Shown: positions 8,757-18,779, counted from the first letter of the stretch. The stretch: DNA of 64,000 nt from Paracoccaceae bacterium (GCA_016124615.1 WGNF01000011.1:171044-235043); one strand, 5' to 3'. A program made the numbers and translations. The notes: generated by a model from the letters alone, not told the origin.

Positions 8757-9407
8757 TCAGGTCAAAAGCCGCGCAGGGATCAGCCCGCGCAGGGAGTTGC
8801 CGACGTAGAGGGCTTTGGCCTCTGACAGATCGGCGGGGGTCAGGTCTGCCTCCCGCGCCATCCCCGTCGCCAGCAAATGCTGCCGAAGCACGCCAGGCAG
8901 CACCCCGGCGCTGAGCCGTGGGGTCAGCAGAGCGGCGCCCGCTTGCAGGAAGATGTTGGTGATCGTGCCTTCGCACAGGGCGCCGTCATGGTTACAGAAC
9001 AGCACCTCGTCGACGCCGACGGGCAGATCCGCGCGGGTCCGATCGTAAAGCGCGCGCCGGGTGGTCTTGTGGCGCAACCAGGGGTCGGCGGCGTCGATCC
9101 GGTCCAGGCCAATCGTCACCGTCCAGTGGTCGGGGGTGGGCGCCAGCGGCGCCGACGCGACCCCGAACCGGCCTTTGCGGTTCAGCGTCAGGCGTACCCG
9201 GCGGATACCCGGCCCGGTGACGGTGTCGAGAACGCCTGCTGCCGCATCACGCCGGAACGGAAACCCCAGCGCGGTCGCGCTGCGGGCCATGCGGTCGAGG
9301 TGCAGATCGCGCCGCGCCAAGCCCTCGCCCGGCGTGAAGCGCAGCGTTTCGATCAGCTCCAGACTGTTCAGCTCTGGCTCAGAGAGGTTGCGAAGCGCGT
9401 CTTCCAC
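8757..9407 (-). CDS. pabC: Class IV aminotransferase, aminodeoxychorismate lyase-like
   Basis: The 216-residue protein belongs to the fold-type IV PLP enzymes. It has the typical ETLRF start, an HKTTRRALYDR segment carrying the PLP lysine, and LCEGTITNIF holding the conserved glutamate. PabC releases pyruvate from aminodeoxychorismate to give p-aminobenzoate for folate. The start is a GTG (9407) inside the end of pabB, a 40-base overlap indicating translational coupling. D-alanine or branched-chain aminotransferase activity is possible for this fold, but the pabB neighbour decides the call. Confidence 0.85.
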   Translation of the reverse strand: MEDALRNLSEPELNSLELIETLRFTPGEGLARRDLHLDRMARSATALGFPFRRDAAAGVLDTVTGPGIRRVRLTLNRKGRFGVASAPLAPTPDHWTVTIGLDRIDAADPWLRHKTTRRALYDRTRADLPVGVDEVLFCNHDGALCEGTITNIFLQAGAALLTPRLSAGVLPGVLRQHLLATGMAREADLTPADLSEAKALYVGNSLRGLIPARLLT

Positions 9408-10504
9408 AGGGCTTCCTCATATTCCGCTTCCGCGGTGCTGTCATGGATGATGCCACCACCAACGTTCAACCGCGCCGTTCCGTCGCCCGGCAATACCAGC
9501 GTGCGGATGGCGACATTGAACTCCATCGCGCCGGTGGGCGCCACCCAGCCGATCGCCCCGCAATAGGCGCCGCGCGGTGCGGGCTCCAGCTCGCGCAGGA
9601 TCTCCATAGCGCGGATTTTTGGCGCGCCGGTGATCGACCCGCAGGGGAAAAGCGCGTCGAACAGCGTCCGCAGCGTCCAGCCGGGGCGCAACTGCGCCAC
9701 CACGCGCGAGGTCATCTGGTGCACTGTCGCGAAGGTCTCGACCCGGAAAAGGTCGGGCACCCGGACCGAACCGACCTCGGAAACCCGCGCCAGATCGTTG
9801 CGCAGAAGATCGACGATCATCAGGTTCTCGGCGCAGTTCTTCGGGTCACTTGCCAGCCGGGTCCGGCGGGCGGCATCCTCGGCCGCATCGCCATCGCGGG
9901 GCAAGGTTCCCTTCATCGGCCGGGTTTCAACGCGGCCAGCGTCATCGGCGCGAAAGAACAGCTCGGGCGACCGCGACAGCAGGATCGGACCACCAAGATC
10001 AACGAAAGCGCCATGCGGAACCGGCTGATACGCCGCAAGCCGCTGGTAAAGCGCGGCCGGGGAGCCGGACACCCGCGCGTTCAGCGGAAAGGTCAGGTTG
10101 GCCTGATAGATGTCGCCCGCGCCAATCAGGGCATGAACCCGGTCGAAGGCATCGCGATAGCGCGCGAAATCCCAGGCCGGGATGAAGGGCGATAACGCTG
10201 CATCACCCGGCGCGACACTCGTCGGGCGCTGCGGGGCGTCGAAGACGCCGAACAACAACAGCGGCTCCGGCCGGTGGCCGGGTAGCAGAGGGCGCAACCG
10301 GTCCACCAGCAGGTAACCAAGCTCGTAGCTGGCATAGCCGGCCAGCCATTTCCCCTGCCGCCGCGCGTTCTCAAGCGCGGCGAAGGCGGCATCCACCTCG
10401 TCAGGGCCATCGGCCCGGATCACGGCGCCGGGCGCGCGAAACAGCGTGCCGCCAGCCAGCGGTCCGTGGTCGAAAAGAACGCAAGGATCGGTTGTCGTCG
10501 TCAC
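9368..10504 (-). CDS. pabB: Aminodeoxychorismate synthase component I
   Basis: This chorismate-binding enzyme (378 residues from the GTG at 10504) carries the C-terminal family signature GSITGAPKIRAMEILRELEP and the earlier stretch RPMKGTLPRD. It aminates chorismate to aminodeoxychorismate using ammonia from a PabA subunit encoded elsewhere. I chose the GTG at 10504 because GGGAG lies 6 bases before it; the frame remains open to another GTG at 10519. At under 400 residues it has the short form seen when pabB is paired with a separate or downstream lyase. It overlaps pabC. Confidence 0.87.
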   Translation of the reverse strand: MTTTTDPCVLFDHGPLAGGTLFRAPGAVIRADGPDEVDAAFAALENARRQGKWLAGYASYELGYLLVDRLRPLLPGHRPEPLLLFGVFDAPQRPTSVAPGDAALSPFIPAWDFARYRDAFDRVHALIGAGDIYQANLTFPLNARVSGSPAALYQRLAAYQPVPHGAFVDLGGPILLSRSPELFFRADDAGRVETRPMKGTLPRDGDAAEDAARRTRLASDPKNCAENLMIVDLLRNDLARVSEVGSVRVPDLFRVETFATVHQMTSRVVAQLRPGWTLRTLFDALFPCGSITGAPKIRAMEILRELEPAPRGAYCGAIGWVAPTGAMEFNVAIRTLVLPGDGTARLNVGGGIIHDSTAEAEYEEALWKTRFATSLSQS

Positions 10505-10613
10505 AGGGCTCTCCCGCACATCCCCGGCCTGTTCCTGCAGGTGCCGCGTCAGAAGTCCAGCCCCAGATCGAGAACGGGCGCGGAATGCGTAGCGGGTGAC
10601 GGGCGGCGGCCCC

Positions 10614-12650
10614 TCACCCCGTCCCCAACTGCGCGACTGCCCGGCCCAGCAGGTCGTCGATCGTCTCGAGCGCCCCTATCGCCGCGTCGCGCTTCAATTC
10701 GCCCGCGCTCGGTGTGGCGGCAAAGCCGCGTTCGGGGGTCTGGCCGGTTGCGAACCATCGGGCAGCGGCAAGGCGAAGCCGGGCGATCTTGTCGTCCACC
10801 CCAGCCACGAGATCCGCGACCCGCGCCCGCTCGGCGGCGCCCATCGTCGCCTCGGTTGCCATCGCGCTGGCCAGCACCCGCGCCCAATGGGCACAGGACA
10901 CCAGCAGCAGCAGCTTTGCCCGCACCGAACCGAACCGCGTCACCACCGACCACGGCCCGCCAAGCGGCCGCACCGCTGTGGCCAGCGCCCCGTAGCTGCG
11001 GTCGAGGCGAAGTGAGGCGCCGGTCAGGTTGCTGTCCTCGCCCGCCGCCCGCGCCGCCGCGGCGCCGACCAGCGCACCGAGTGCGTCGAGAAACTCTGCC
11101 AGCGCGGTTTCGACCTCGCCGCCCGTATGCACCGGGAAGATCAGGAACGCCGCGCCTACGCCGCAGAGGCCACCGACCACCGTTTCCACCAGCCGCAGAA
11201 GCAGCAGTTCGGGCGTGAACATTCCCATCAGCCCGTAAAGCAGGGCGAGCCCGATGGTGAAGAAGAAGATCATCCAGCCGTAGGAGGTCTGCAAGTTGTA
11301 GACCGCGAGGAAGAACACCGCCGGGATCAAAAGCCCGGAGGCCATCGCATGGCCCTGCAGCAGCGTGGCGAGCAGCGTACCCGCCAGCACCCCACCCAGC
11401 GTCCCGGCAGACCGGTTGAGCGCGCGCACTGCCGTATCGGCGCGGGTGCGGGTGTTGTTGAAGACGATGTAGGACGTGATCACGGCCCAGTACCAGCGCG
11501 TCGGCGACAGCGCGAGCCCCGCGGCCAGCGCCAGCCCGCAGGCGAGCGTCACCTGTATCGGCCGGTGAAACGCCGCCGGCACGCCGGCACGCGGCCCGCC
11601 CAGAGCCGCCTGCCGCGCCGCCGGAACCGGAGCGCCGATCCCGGCGAAGGCAGGCGAGGGTGACGGGCCGAGCGCCGCGTTGATCCGCCCCCGCGCCAGC
11701 CGCACCGCTTCCAGCAACTGATCCGCGGCCCCGGTCGCCGGGGCATCCGGCCGGGCCACCCCAGCCCTGACCTGCGGCCCCCGTTCCTCCAGTAGCGCAA
11801 GCAGTGCCGCCGCGGGCGGCAGCGCCGTCTCGCGATAGCGCACCAGCCGTTCGACCGCCAAAAGCAGATCGACGAGCCCCGCCGCCAGTTCCGCCGCCGC
11901 GCCGGTCAACGCCAGACCACTGCCGGTGATCTGCGGCACGAATCCCTCTGCCATCAGCACGATCTCGCGGAACTCGACCATCTGCGCCCGGATCGTGCGG
12001 CGGTCATCGGGTGGCAGGGCGCCCGCCCGCGCGGCCTGCAACAGGTGGTCAAGGATGAGGTTGATGCGGCGGTCGATCGTCCGCAGCGCGCGGCGGAAGT
12101 CCTGCTCGGGGTCGTCGGGAAAAAGCACCGCCGACGCCAGTTGCGCCGAGCCGAGCGCCACCGCCGCGGCAAACAGCACGAAGCCCGCATCCACCGGGGC
12201 CGGGCGCATGTATTCGCCCATGAAATAGGCCATGAACGCCACCATGCCCACCGCCAGCCAGCGCATCCCGTAGCGGCGGATGTAGACCGAGACAAAGATG
12301 ACGACGAGAAAGCCAAGATCGGCCACCAGCGGCCAGCGCGCCAATGCCCCCGCCAGCACGGCGGCCACCGCGCCGATCAGCCCGGCGAGGGCACGGGTCG
12401 CCGTCTGCCGCCGCCAGCCCGGTTCTCGCACGCCGATCGTGCCGATGAACGACAGCAAAATCCCCAGCCCGTAGGCCGCGATCGGCAGGGGCTGAAACCG
12501 TGCCGTGCCGAACAGGACCGCCGTGGTCAGAACCAGCGCCAGCAACGCCCGCGCCGCAAGCCGAAGCCGTGACCGCGCCGGGTCCGCCGCAACCAGACGG
12601 TCAACCAGTCGGGCCAGCAACTGGCGAAGGCTTGTCAGGGCAGACGGCAT
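10614..12650 (-). CDS. FUSC-family (aromatic acid exporter-like) membrane protein
   Basis: The 678-residue protein has two sets of membrane helices, about residues 20-170 and 355-480, each followed by a soluble segment, which is the layout of the FUSC/YccS/AaeB family. The second set includes YWAVITSYIVFNNTRTRADTAVRALNR, with the conserved R-x6-R-x2-GT pattern. Some members export hydroxybenzoates, so a role in dealing with chorismate-derived acids near pabBC is possible but untested. The ATG at 12650 has GGAG 7 bases upstream and is preferred to a GTG two codons earlier. The transported substrate is unknown. Confidence 0.8.
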   Translation of the reverse strand: MPSALTSLRQLLARLVDRLVAADPARSRLRLAARALLALVLTTAVLFGTARFQPLPIAAYGLGILLSFIGTIGVREPGWRRQTATRALAGLIGAVAAVLAGALARWPLVADLGFLVVIFVSVYIRRYGMRWLAVGMVAFMAYFMGEYMRPAPVDAGFVLFAAAVALGSAQLASAVLFPDDPEQDFRRALRTIDRRINLILDHLLQAARAGALPPDDRRTIRAQMVEFREIVLMAEGFVPQITGSGLALTGAAAELAAGLVDLLLAVERLVRYRETALPPAAALLALLEERGPQVRAGVARPDAPATGAADQLLEAVRLARGRINAALGPSPSPAFAGIGAPVPAARQAALGGPRAGVPAAFHRPIQVTLACGLALAAGLALSPTRWYWAVITSYIVFNNTRTRADTAVRALNRSAGTLGGVLAGTLLATLLQGHAMASGLLIPAVFFLAVYNLQTSYGWMIFFFTIGLALLYGLMGMFTPELLLLRLVETVVGGLCGVGAAFLIFPVHTGGEVETALAEFLDALGALVGAAAARAAGEDSNLTGASLRLDRSYGALATAVRPLGGPWSVVTRFGSVRAKLLLLVSCAHWARVLASAMATEATMGAAERARVADLVAGVDDKIARLRLAAARWFATGQTPERGFAATPSAGELKRDAAIGALETIDDLLGRAVAQLGTG

Positions 12651-12783
12651 GGGCACGCTCCGGCAAGGGTGAGGCAGACAGATTCGGCCCCAGTATCGCG
12701 AAGTGCAGCGCCAAGGTCACGCGCCAGCCTGCCTTGACCGCCAATCCGCCCGGCACTTCGAGCCTCAGGTGCCCAGCCCGCCT

Positions 12784-13443
12784 TCAGTCACTCGACGGCC
12801 CCGGTCCGCCGATTTCTGCGATTGATGCGGCGGCGGGGCGGGCTAGGGCGCCCAGCAGGTTCTCCAAAAAGGCGTAGCAGGACTCCCGTGCCGCCTCGCG
12901 CGACAGCATCGTCGGGTCGATACCGTTTTCCACCCATACGCCGTCGGACAGCGCAACGAACTGCACCGCGACGCTGCGGGCGTCGATGGTCTTGCCCCGC
13001 GCGGCGGCCTCTTCCGCCAATGTGCGGGCCACCTGATCCAGCAGATCCTGATACCGTTGACGGTGCACGGCGCGCAGGTCTTCGTTGTTGGCGATCTCAC
13101 CCCAGAGCGCGAGCCAGATCTTCAGGCTTTCAGGGTTGAAGACAGCGGGGTCGAAGTTCGCCTCGATCAGCCCGACGGCGCCCGGCAGCCGGTCGCCTTC
13201 GTCGAACACCGCCGTGAAGCGGTCGTACATCGTCGCGTAAACCGCGGCCAGAAGCGCATCTTTCGACCCGAAGTGATGCGTGATCAGACCGCGCGACGCC
13301 TTCGCCTCGCGGCAGATGTTGTCCACCGTGAAGGCGGTAATGCCGCCGCGGGCCAGACAGACGAGCGCGGCCTCGATCAGCATGGCGCCGCGGGTTTCAC
13401 TGCTGTAGCGGCGAAAGCGGGGGCCGTCGGGTTTCTTCGTCAT
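12784..13443 (-). CDS. TetR/AcrR-family regulator, BetI-like
   Basis: This 219-residue protein has an N-terminal TetR DNA-binding domain (about 15-65; FTVDNICREAKASRGLITHHF) and a ligand-binding domain resembling BetI. It is the last gene of a leftward operon that starts with the CocE-type hydrolase gene, 40 bases after the binding-protein gene. The most likely targets are the two mirror-image 15-bp palindromic sites in the divergent promoter region (20836-20947), which would make the operon self-regulated. The ligand is probably the transported substrate or a product. DNA binding to those sites is inferred, not shown. Confidence 0.85.
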   Translation of the reverse strand: MTKKPDGPRFRRYSSETRGAMLIEAALVCLARGGITAFTVDNICREAKASRGLITHHFGSKDALLAAVYATMYDRFTAVFDEGDRLPGAVGLIEANFDPAVFNPESLKIWLALWGEIANNEDLRAVHRQRYQDLLDQVARTLAEEAAARGKTIDARSVAVQFVALSDGVWVENGIDPTMLSREAARESCYAFLENLLGALARPAAASIAEIGGPGPSSD

Positions 13444-13450
13444 GCGTTGC

Positions 13451-13475
13451 GGGGCGCGGCGGGAAACCGCGCCCC
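13451..13475 (-). terminator. Intercistronic stem-loop after the binding-protein gene
   Basis: A perfect 9-bp GC stem (13451-13459 with 13467-13475) with a 7-base loop begins 8 bases after the stop codon of the substrate-binding protein gene, just before the TetR gene. There is no T-run, so it is more likely an mRNA-stabilising or partial-termination element than a full terminator. It would raise binding-protein expression relative to the regulator. Confidence 0.6.
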
Positions 13476-13483
13476 CCGTCCTT

Positions 13484-15028
13484 TCAGGTTGCGGTGAAGC
13501 GGGTCGGGTCGGGGTGCCCGTCGGCCAGAATCACCGGGGTAAGATTGGCGTTGCCGATCGCCAGATAGGGCTCGAAGCAGATGAAGATGAAGGCGCCCGA
13601 TTGCTCCATCAGATCTTCCATGTGGTGGAACATTTCGGTTCGTTTTGCCTCATCCTGCTCGGCCAGCGACTTCTGGTACAGGTCTTCATACTCCGGACTG
13701 TCGAAGAAGGACCAGTTGTAGACGCCGATCTGGTCGGGACGGAACCACACGAGGTTTTCCGTGGGGTCGATGCCGCCGGCAAAGTTCATCAGCACCAGTT
13801 CGATCGACTTGTAGCCATCGCCCTTGGTCTTGTCGCCCAGTGCCCAGTAGGCGGCATCCTCTGTCGGCTGGATCTGCACGGTGATACCGGCCTCGGCAAG
13901 GCTGGCCTGAATGATCTGCGCGATGGCCTGCGCGACCGAATCGGTGGTGCAGTAAAGCTGCAGCGTCAGGTCTTTCACCCCCGCCTCGGCCAGCAGCGCC
14001 TTGGCCTTGGCCACGTCGCGCTTGCCGATCAGGTTCGCCGGCCGGGCGAATTTGCCCTGCACCACGCCGGTCGCGCGCGTCGTCAGCCCGTCATAGGCGC
14101 CCTCGATCACCGAATCGCCGTCATAGGCATACTGGATCGCCTGCCGCACCCGCAGATCCTTCAGCGTGGGCGCGTTCATGTTGATCGTCAGCCAGACATA
14201 GCGGGTCGAGGCGGCCTGAATCATCGCGGTGTTGGCGGGCGGGTTCGCCTTCAGATCCTTGCTGGAGGCGACGGCCACCTTGGTGAAGTCGAAGGAATGC
14301 GCCTCGTAAGCCAGAAGTGCGGCCTGATCGTCGGTGACGATGTAGAATTCGATGTTGTCCCACTGCGGCTTTTCCAGCGGCCAGTCGGGGTTGCGTTTCA
14401 GCGTGATCTTGGCGTTCTGGTCCCAGGTGTCGAACAGGTAGGGCCCGCATTGCGCCGGGAAGGCGGTGGTAAAGGTGCCGCCCGCCTTTTCCGTCGCCGC
14501 CTTGCAGACAAGGTGGCCGCCGTAATAGGGCACCGCCACCACGTCGAACGGCTTGAACGGCGCCGACAGGTGGATCAGGCCGGATTTTTCGTCCACCACC
14601 TCCACCTCTTTCAGCTTCTCGAACTGATAGGCCCAGGCGCTGTCGGATCCAGCGATCCGTTCGAACGAATATTTCACGTCGGCCACCGTCACCGGGCCGA
14701 AATCGCCCGTCCACTTCAGCCCGTCCTGCAGGGTGAAGGCCAGCGTGGTGAGGTCTTTCCACTCATAGACCTTGGCCGCATAGGGGCTGATGGTGTTGCC
14801 CGCACGCATGTCCGACAGCCGGGTCAGCGTGACGGTGCAGCAGCGTGGGATGATGTCATCCAGCTCGCCGATTTCGCCCTTGGGGTCCAGCACCTGAAAA
14901 TCAGAGCTGACGCGCAGGCGCAGCGTCTTGCCATCGGCGGCCCAGGCGAATTTCGGCGCCAGTGCAAGCCCGGCAAACAGCGTGCCGCCAGCCCTCAGCA
15001 GGCCGCGGCGGTCGGTTCTCCAGTCCAT
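13484..15028 (-). CDS. ABC transporter substrate-binding protein, family 5 (peptide/nickel type)
   Basis: The 514-residue product begins MDWRTDRRGLLRAGG, a Tat-like signal with twin arginine followed by a hydrophobic stretch ending near AWA. It continues as a DppA/OppA-type binding protein (VADVKYSFERI, RQAIQYAYDGDSVI). It would capture the substrate in the periplasm for the adjacent DppBCDF-type transporter. The upstream GGAGAG favours the ATG at 15028. Tat export suggests folding before export. The ligand is unknown; the operon context points to something cleaved by the CocE-type hydrolase and demethylated or oxidised by the divergent enzymes. Confidence 0.87.
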   Translation of the reverse strand: MDWRTDRRGLLRAGGTLFAGLALAPKFAWAADGKTLRLRVSSDFQVLDPKGEIGELDDIIPRCCTVTLTRLSDMRAGNTISPYAAKVYEWKDLTTLAFTLQDGLKWTGDFGPVTVADVKYSFERIAGSDSAWAYQFEKLKEVEVVDEKSGLIHLSAPFKPFDVVAVPYYGGHLVCKAATEKAGGTFTTAFPAQCGPYLFDTWDQNAKITLKRNPDWPLEKPQWDNIEFYIVTDDQAALLAYEAHSFDFTKVAVASSKDLKANPPANTAMIQAASTRYVWLTINMNAPTLKDLRVRQAIQYAYDGDSVIEGAYDGLTTRATGVVQGKFARPANLIGKRDVAKAKALLAEAGVKDLTLQLYCTTDSVAQAIAQIIQASLAEAGITVQIQPTEDAAYWALGDKTKGDGYKSIELVLMNFAGGIDPTENLVWFRPDQIGVYNWSFFDSPEYEDLYQKSLAEQDEAKRTEMFHHMEDLMEQSGAFIFICFEPYLAIGNANLTPVILADGHPDPTRFTAT

Positions 15029-15054
15029 TCCGGTCTCTCCTCTGTCGGTTCGCA

Positions 15055-16026
15055 TTATGGCCCGGCAAGGTGGCAGCGCAGGGATCGGCCGGGGGCGACC
15101 TCGCGCAGGGTGGGGGCCAGCGTGCGGCACTGCGGTGCGGCCAGCGGGCAACGGGTGTGGAATTCGCAGCCCTTGGGGCGACGCAGCAGGCTGGGGATTT
15201 CACCGCGAATGGCCAGATCGGCGCGGCGGCGGCGGGGGTCGGGGTTGGGTTCCGACGCGATCAGGCTGGCGGTGTAGGGGTGGAACGGCTGCGCGAACAC
15301 CTCGGCCGTGGGGCCGGTTTCGACAAGGCGGCCGAGGTAGAGGATGGCGATGCGCTCGGCAGTGTGGCGGATGACCGACAGGTTGTGGCTGATGATCAGG
15401 AAGCCCACGCCGCGTTCATCCTTCAGGTCGCTCATCAGGTTCAGGATTTCGCCCTGAATGCTGACGTCGAGCCCGGCGGTAGGCTCATCGGCGATCACCA
15501 GCGCCGGGTTCAGCGCCAGCGCGCGCGCGGTGCAGACCCGCCGTGCCTGCCCGCCCGAAAGCTCGTGCGGATAGCGCGCGGCGATCGCCGGTGGCAGGCC
15601 CACGCGGGCCAGCAGCTCGATCGCCATGGCGCGGCGGTCGGGCAGGCCCTCGCGGTGGATGGCAAAAGGTTCGGTGATCGCCTCGCCCACCCGCATCCGC
15701 GGGGAAAGCGAGGCGACGGGATCCTGAAACATCATCGCCGTGCCGCGGCGCAGGCGCGCCATCGCGCCGGGGGCACTCAGCGGCTCGCCCTGAAACCGCC
15801 GCTCGCCCATGCTGGCGGGGGCAAGGCCCAGCATCACGCGGGCCAGCGTGGTCTTGCCCGACCCGGATTCGCCCACCAGCCCGAAGGTTTCGCCCTTGCG
15901 CAGCGTCAGCGTGATGTCCTGCAATACGTTCAGCCGAGGCTTGCGCATCGGCAGCAGCGCCGTCAGCAGGTCGCCCGGCAGCGGCAGATCGGCCGACAGG
16001 CCGGACAGTTCGTAAAGCGCGGTCAT
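15055..16026 (-). CDS. Dipeptide/oligopeptide ABC transporter ATPase, DppF-type
   Basis: This 323-residue ATPase has Walker A GESGSGKTT, signature ELSGGQARR, Walker B VIADEPTAGLDV and the C-terminal cysteine segment CEFHTRCPLAAPQC typical of peptide-importer ATPases. It pairs with the ATPase encoded directly upstream; the ATG at 16026 overlaps that gene's stop. It powers import through the two permeases of the operon. The signature has AR where the family usually has RQR, a modest deviation. Confidence 0.9.
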   Translation of the reverse strand: MTALYELSGLSADLPLPGDLLTALLPMRKPRLNVLQDITLTLRKGETFGLVGESGSGKTTLARVMLGLAPASMGERRFQGEPLSAPGAMARLRRGTAMMFQDPVASLSPRMRVGEAITEPFAIHREGLPDRRAMAIELLARVGLPPAIAARYPHELSGGQARRVCTARALALNPALVIADEPTAGLDVSIQGEILNLMSDLKDERGVGFLIISHNLSVIRHTAERIAILYLGRLVETGPTAEVFAQPFHPYTASLIASEPNPDPRRRRADLAIRGEIPSLLRRPKGCEFHTRCPLAAPQCRTLAPTLREVAPGRSLRCHLAGP

Positions 16027-16973
16027 GGCGCCACCGCGTAGCAGGCCGCGACCTGCGTCGGGCCGAACCGGTGGCGCGGCGGCGGGGTGGCGCAGCGGGC
16101 GCTGGCAAGCGGGCAGCGCGCGGCAAAGGCGCAGCCGGCGGGCGGGGCGGCAAGGTCGGGCACGCGGCCGGGGATGGTGGGCAGGTGCCCTTGCCCCTGC
16201 GCCACATGCGCCGGGTCGCAGGCGATCAGCGCGCGGGTATAGGGATGGCGGGGGGTATGGTAGATCTCCTCCACCGTGCCCTCTTCCACCACCTCGCCGG
16301 CATACATGACGTAAACCCGGTCGCAGAGTTCCCCGACCACGCCCAGATGGTGAGTGATGATGACGATGGCGCCCTGATGTTCGCCGCGCAGCTCGCGCAG
16401 CAGGTGCAGGATCTGCGCCTCCATCGTCACGTCAAGCGCGGTCGTGGGCTCGTCCGCGACCAGCAGCGGCGGGCGCATCAACAGGGCCGCGGCGATGGCG
16501 GCGCGCTGGCGCATGCCGCCCGACAGTTCGTGAACATAGCGGTGCAGCGCCAGATCGGGGTCGGGCAGACCCACGCGGGCCAGCATCGCCCGCGCGCGGC
16601 CGCGTTTGGCCGCCCGCGGCTCCGCCAGACGGTGCTGGAAGTCGATCAACTGGTCGCCCAGCGTCAGCACCGGGTTGAAGGCGGTCATCGGATCCTGAAA
16701 GATCATCGCCACCCGTTCGCCGCGCAGCCGCCGCCGCGCCGGTTCCGGCAGCGCCAGCAGATCGTCGCCGCCGATGCGCACCTCGCCGCTAACGGTGGCC
16801 CCCGGCGCGGGCAGGCCGATCAGCGCCGCGGCGAGCGTGCTTTTCCCGCAGCCGGATTCCCCGACAATACCCACCACCTCGCCCGCCCGCGCGTTCAGGC
16901 TGGCGCCCCGCAGCGCCTGCACCGGGCCGTAAGCCACGCGAAGGTCGCGCACCTGCAGCAGCGGCTCTGTCAT
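16023..16973 (-). CDS. Dipeptide/oligopeptide ABC transporter ATPase, DppD-type
   Basis: The 316-residue ATPase contains Walker [10 protein letters not shown], signature ELSGGMRQR, Walker [14 protein letters not shown] and C-terminal [14 protein letters not shown]. It is the partner of the following DppF-type ATPase. The frame is open much further upstream, but the ATG at 16973 overlaps the permease stop by 4 bp and begins the family's usual N-terminus ([15 protein letters not shown]). It is part of the operon from the hydrolase to the TetR gene. Confidence 0.9.
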   Translation of the reverse strand: MTEPLLQVRDLRVAYGPVQALRGASLNARAGEVVGIVGESGCGKSTLAAALIGLPAPGATVSGEVRIGGDDLLALPEPARRRLRGERVAMIFQDPMTAFNPVLTLGDQLIDFQHRLAEPRAAKRGRARAMLARVGLPDPDLALHRYVHELSGGMRQRAAIAAALLMRPPLLVADEPTTALDVTMEAQILHLLRELRGEHQGAIVIITHHLGVVGELCDRVYVMYAGEVVEEGTVEEIYHTPRHPYTRALIACDPAHVAQGQGHLPTIPGRVPDLAAPPAGCAFAARCPLASARCATPPPRHRFGPTQVAACYAVAP

Positions 16974-17845
16974 CGCGGGCCCACTTTCAGCCGCGGGTCC
17001 AACGCATCGCGCAGCCCCTCGCCCAGAAAGGTGAAGCCGATGGTCGACAGCACCAGCGGCACCCCCGCCGCGATCACCAGCGCGGGCTGGCTGCGCAGCG
17101 AGGTATAACCATCGTAAAGGATGTTGCCCCAGCTCGGCTCCGGCGGTTTCACGCCAAGGTTCAGGTAGGACAGCCCGGCCTCCAGCATGATCACCACCGG
17201 CACATCCATCGACAGCACGATGACCAGCGGGCCGACCACGTTGGGCAGGATGTGGCGGGCCAGGATACGGCCCGGCCCGGCGCCCATCGTGCGTTCGGCC
17301 TGCACGAAATCGGCGTTCTTCAGCGTCAGGGTCTGGGCCCGGATCAGGCGGGCGTAACCGGGGATCGAGACCAGCACGATCACCAGGATCAGCGTGCCCT
17401 TGCCCGGCCCCAGCACCGTGATCACCGCCAGCGCGAACATGATCATCGGCAGCGAGGACAGCGAGTCGAGCACCAGCACCAGCGCCATATCCAGCCACCG
17501 CGGCCCGTAACCCGCCACCAGCCCCAGCGCGATGCCGATCGCCCCGGCCAGCCCGATGGAGCTGACCGCCACCCCCAGCGCCGTGCGCGCGCCCCAGATC
17601 AACCGCGACAGCGTATCGCGGCCCAACTGGTCGGTGCCTGCCCAATGCGCAAGGCTGGGGGGCATCAGTTTGTGCATCACATCCAGCTTCAGCGGGTCAT
17701 AGGGCGCCAGCCACGGCGCAAACAGCGCCATCGCCACGAAAGCGGCCACCAGCACCGCGCCCATCGCCCCCATGCGGTCGCGCATCAGCCGGTGCAGCGC
17801 GCCGCTGCGTCGTGAGGCAGGCAGCGCCTCAGCCACGGAAGACAT
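16970..17845 (-). CDS. Dipeptide-type ABC transporter permease, DppC-like
   Basis: The 291-residue membrane protein has a cytoplasmic N-terminus, about six helices and the DppC-family start (PYDPLKLD, GTDQLGRDTLSRLIWGARTAL). The permease EAA-type loop is near MGAGPGRILARHILPN. It forms the translocation channel with the DppB-like subunit. It overlaps the upstream dppB-like gene by 17 bases and the downstream ATPase gene by 4. Confidence 0.9.
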   Translation of the reverse strand: MSSVAEALPASRRSGALHRLMRDRMGAMGAVLVAAFVAMALFAPWLAPYDPLKLDVMHKLMPPSLAHWAGTDQLGRDTLSRLIWGARTALGVAVSSIGLAGAIGIALGLVAGYGPRWLDMALVLVLDSLSSLPMIMFALAVITVLGPGKGTLILVIVLVSIPGYARLIRAQTLTLKNADFVQAERTMGAGPGRILARHILPNVVGPLVIVLSMDVPVVIMLEAGLSYLNLGVKPPEPSWGNILYDGYTSLRSQPALVIAAGVPLVLSTIGFTFLGEGLRDALDPRLKVGPR

Positions 17846-18779
17846 CGCGCACCCTCGGGTCCAGCCGGGCGATCAGCAGATCGGCGGCGGTGACGACGAC
17901 AAGATAGAAGGCGGTCATGAACAGCACCGAGCCCATCACCACCGGGTAGTTCCGCTTCGCCACCGCCGAGGTGACCAGCGTGCCGATACCGGGGCGGGAA
18001 AACACGGTTTCCACGAACACCGCCGACGACAGGATCGACCCGAAGCCGACCGCCAGGATCGCCACGGTGGGAATGATCGCCAGCCGCAGCGCATAGCGGG
18101 TGACGATGCGCAGTTCCGACAGGCCAAAGGCGCGGGCGGTACGGATGTGGTTCGCCCCCATCACCTCCAGCATCGAGGCGCGCACGAGGCGGGCAAGGTA
18201 GCCGACCCAGGTGATGCCGATGGAAAAGGCGGGCAGCAGCACGGCGCGGAACTGGCTGGCCCAGTCGCCCGGCGTGCCCGCGCCGATGGCGGGCAGCCAA
18301 CCGAGCCAGACCGCGAAGATCAGCAGCAGGTAAAGCGCGATGACGAAGGGCGGCACCGCGATCATCGACACCGACAGGATGCCCAGCACCGCATCCACCA
18401 CCGTACCGCGCCAGACCACCGCCGCACAGCCAAGCGCCACGCCAAGCACCAGCGCCCAACCCAACGCCACCGCGCCAAGGAAGAGGGTGTTGGGGAACAC
18501 CTGCAGGATCTGGTCCAGCACCGGGCGACGCGACCACACGTCATAGCCAAGGTTGCCATGCAGCGCGTTGGCGAAGAACCGCCAGACCTGCACCCAGACC
18601 GGCTGATCCAGCCCCATCCGCGCGATCAGTTGCGCCTTCAACTCTGGCGTGGCACGGGGGCCCAAGGCCAGCGAGGCCGGGTCGCCCGGCACCAGAAACA
18701 CCATCGCGTACATCGCCAGCATGACCGTGATCAGGATCAGGACGGCAAGGCCGATGCGCTTGATGGCGTAGGTCAGCAC
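17829..18779 (-). CDS. Dipeptide-type ABC transporter permease, DppB-like
   Basis: This 316-residue integral membrane protein has the DppB signature: first helix AIKRIGLAVLILITVMLAMY, then VPGDPASLAL, then a GNLGYDVWSRRPVLDQI segment before helix 2. The channel loop ARAFGLSELRIVTRYALR contacts the ATPases. The start is GTG (18779) with GGGGGAGG upstream. It begins 30 bases after the hydrolase stop and overlaps the dppC-like gene, so hydrolase and importer are made together. Confidence 0.9.
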   Translation of the reverse strand: MLTYAIKRIGLAVLILITVMLAMYAMVFLVPGDPASLALGPRATPELKAQLIARMGLDQPVWVQVWRFFANALHGNLGYDVWSRRPVLDQILQVFPNTLFLGAVALGWALVLGVALGCAAVVWRGTVVDAVLGILSVSMIAVPPFVIALYLLLIFAVWLGWLPAIGAGTPGDWASQFRAVLLPAFSIGITWVGYLARLVRASMLEVMGANHIRTARAFGLSELRIVTRYALRLAIIPTVAILAVGFGSILSSAVFVETVFSRPGIGTLVTSAVAKRNYPVVMGSVLFMTAFYLVVVTAADLLIARLDPRVRDVFRG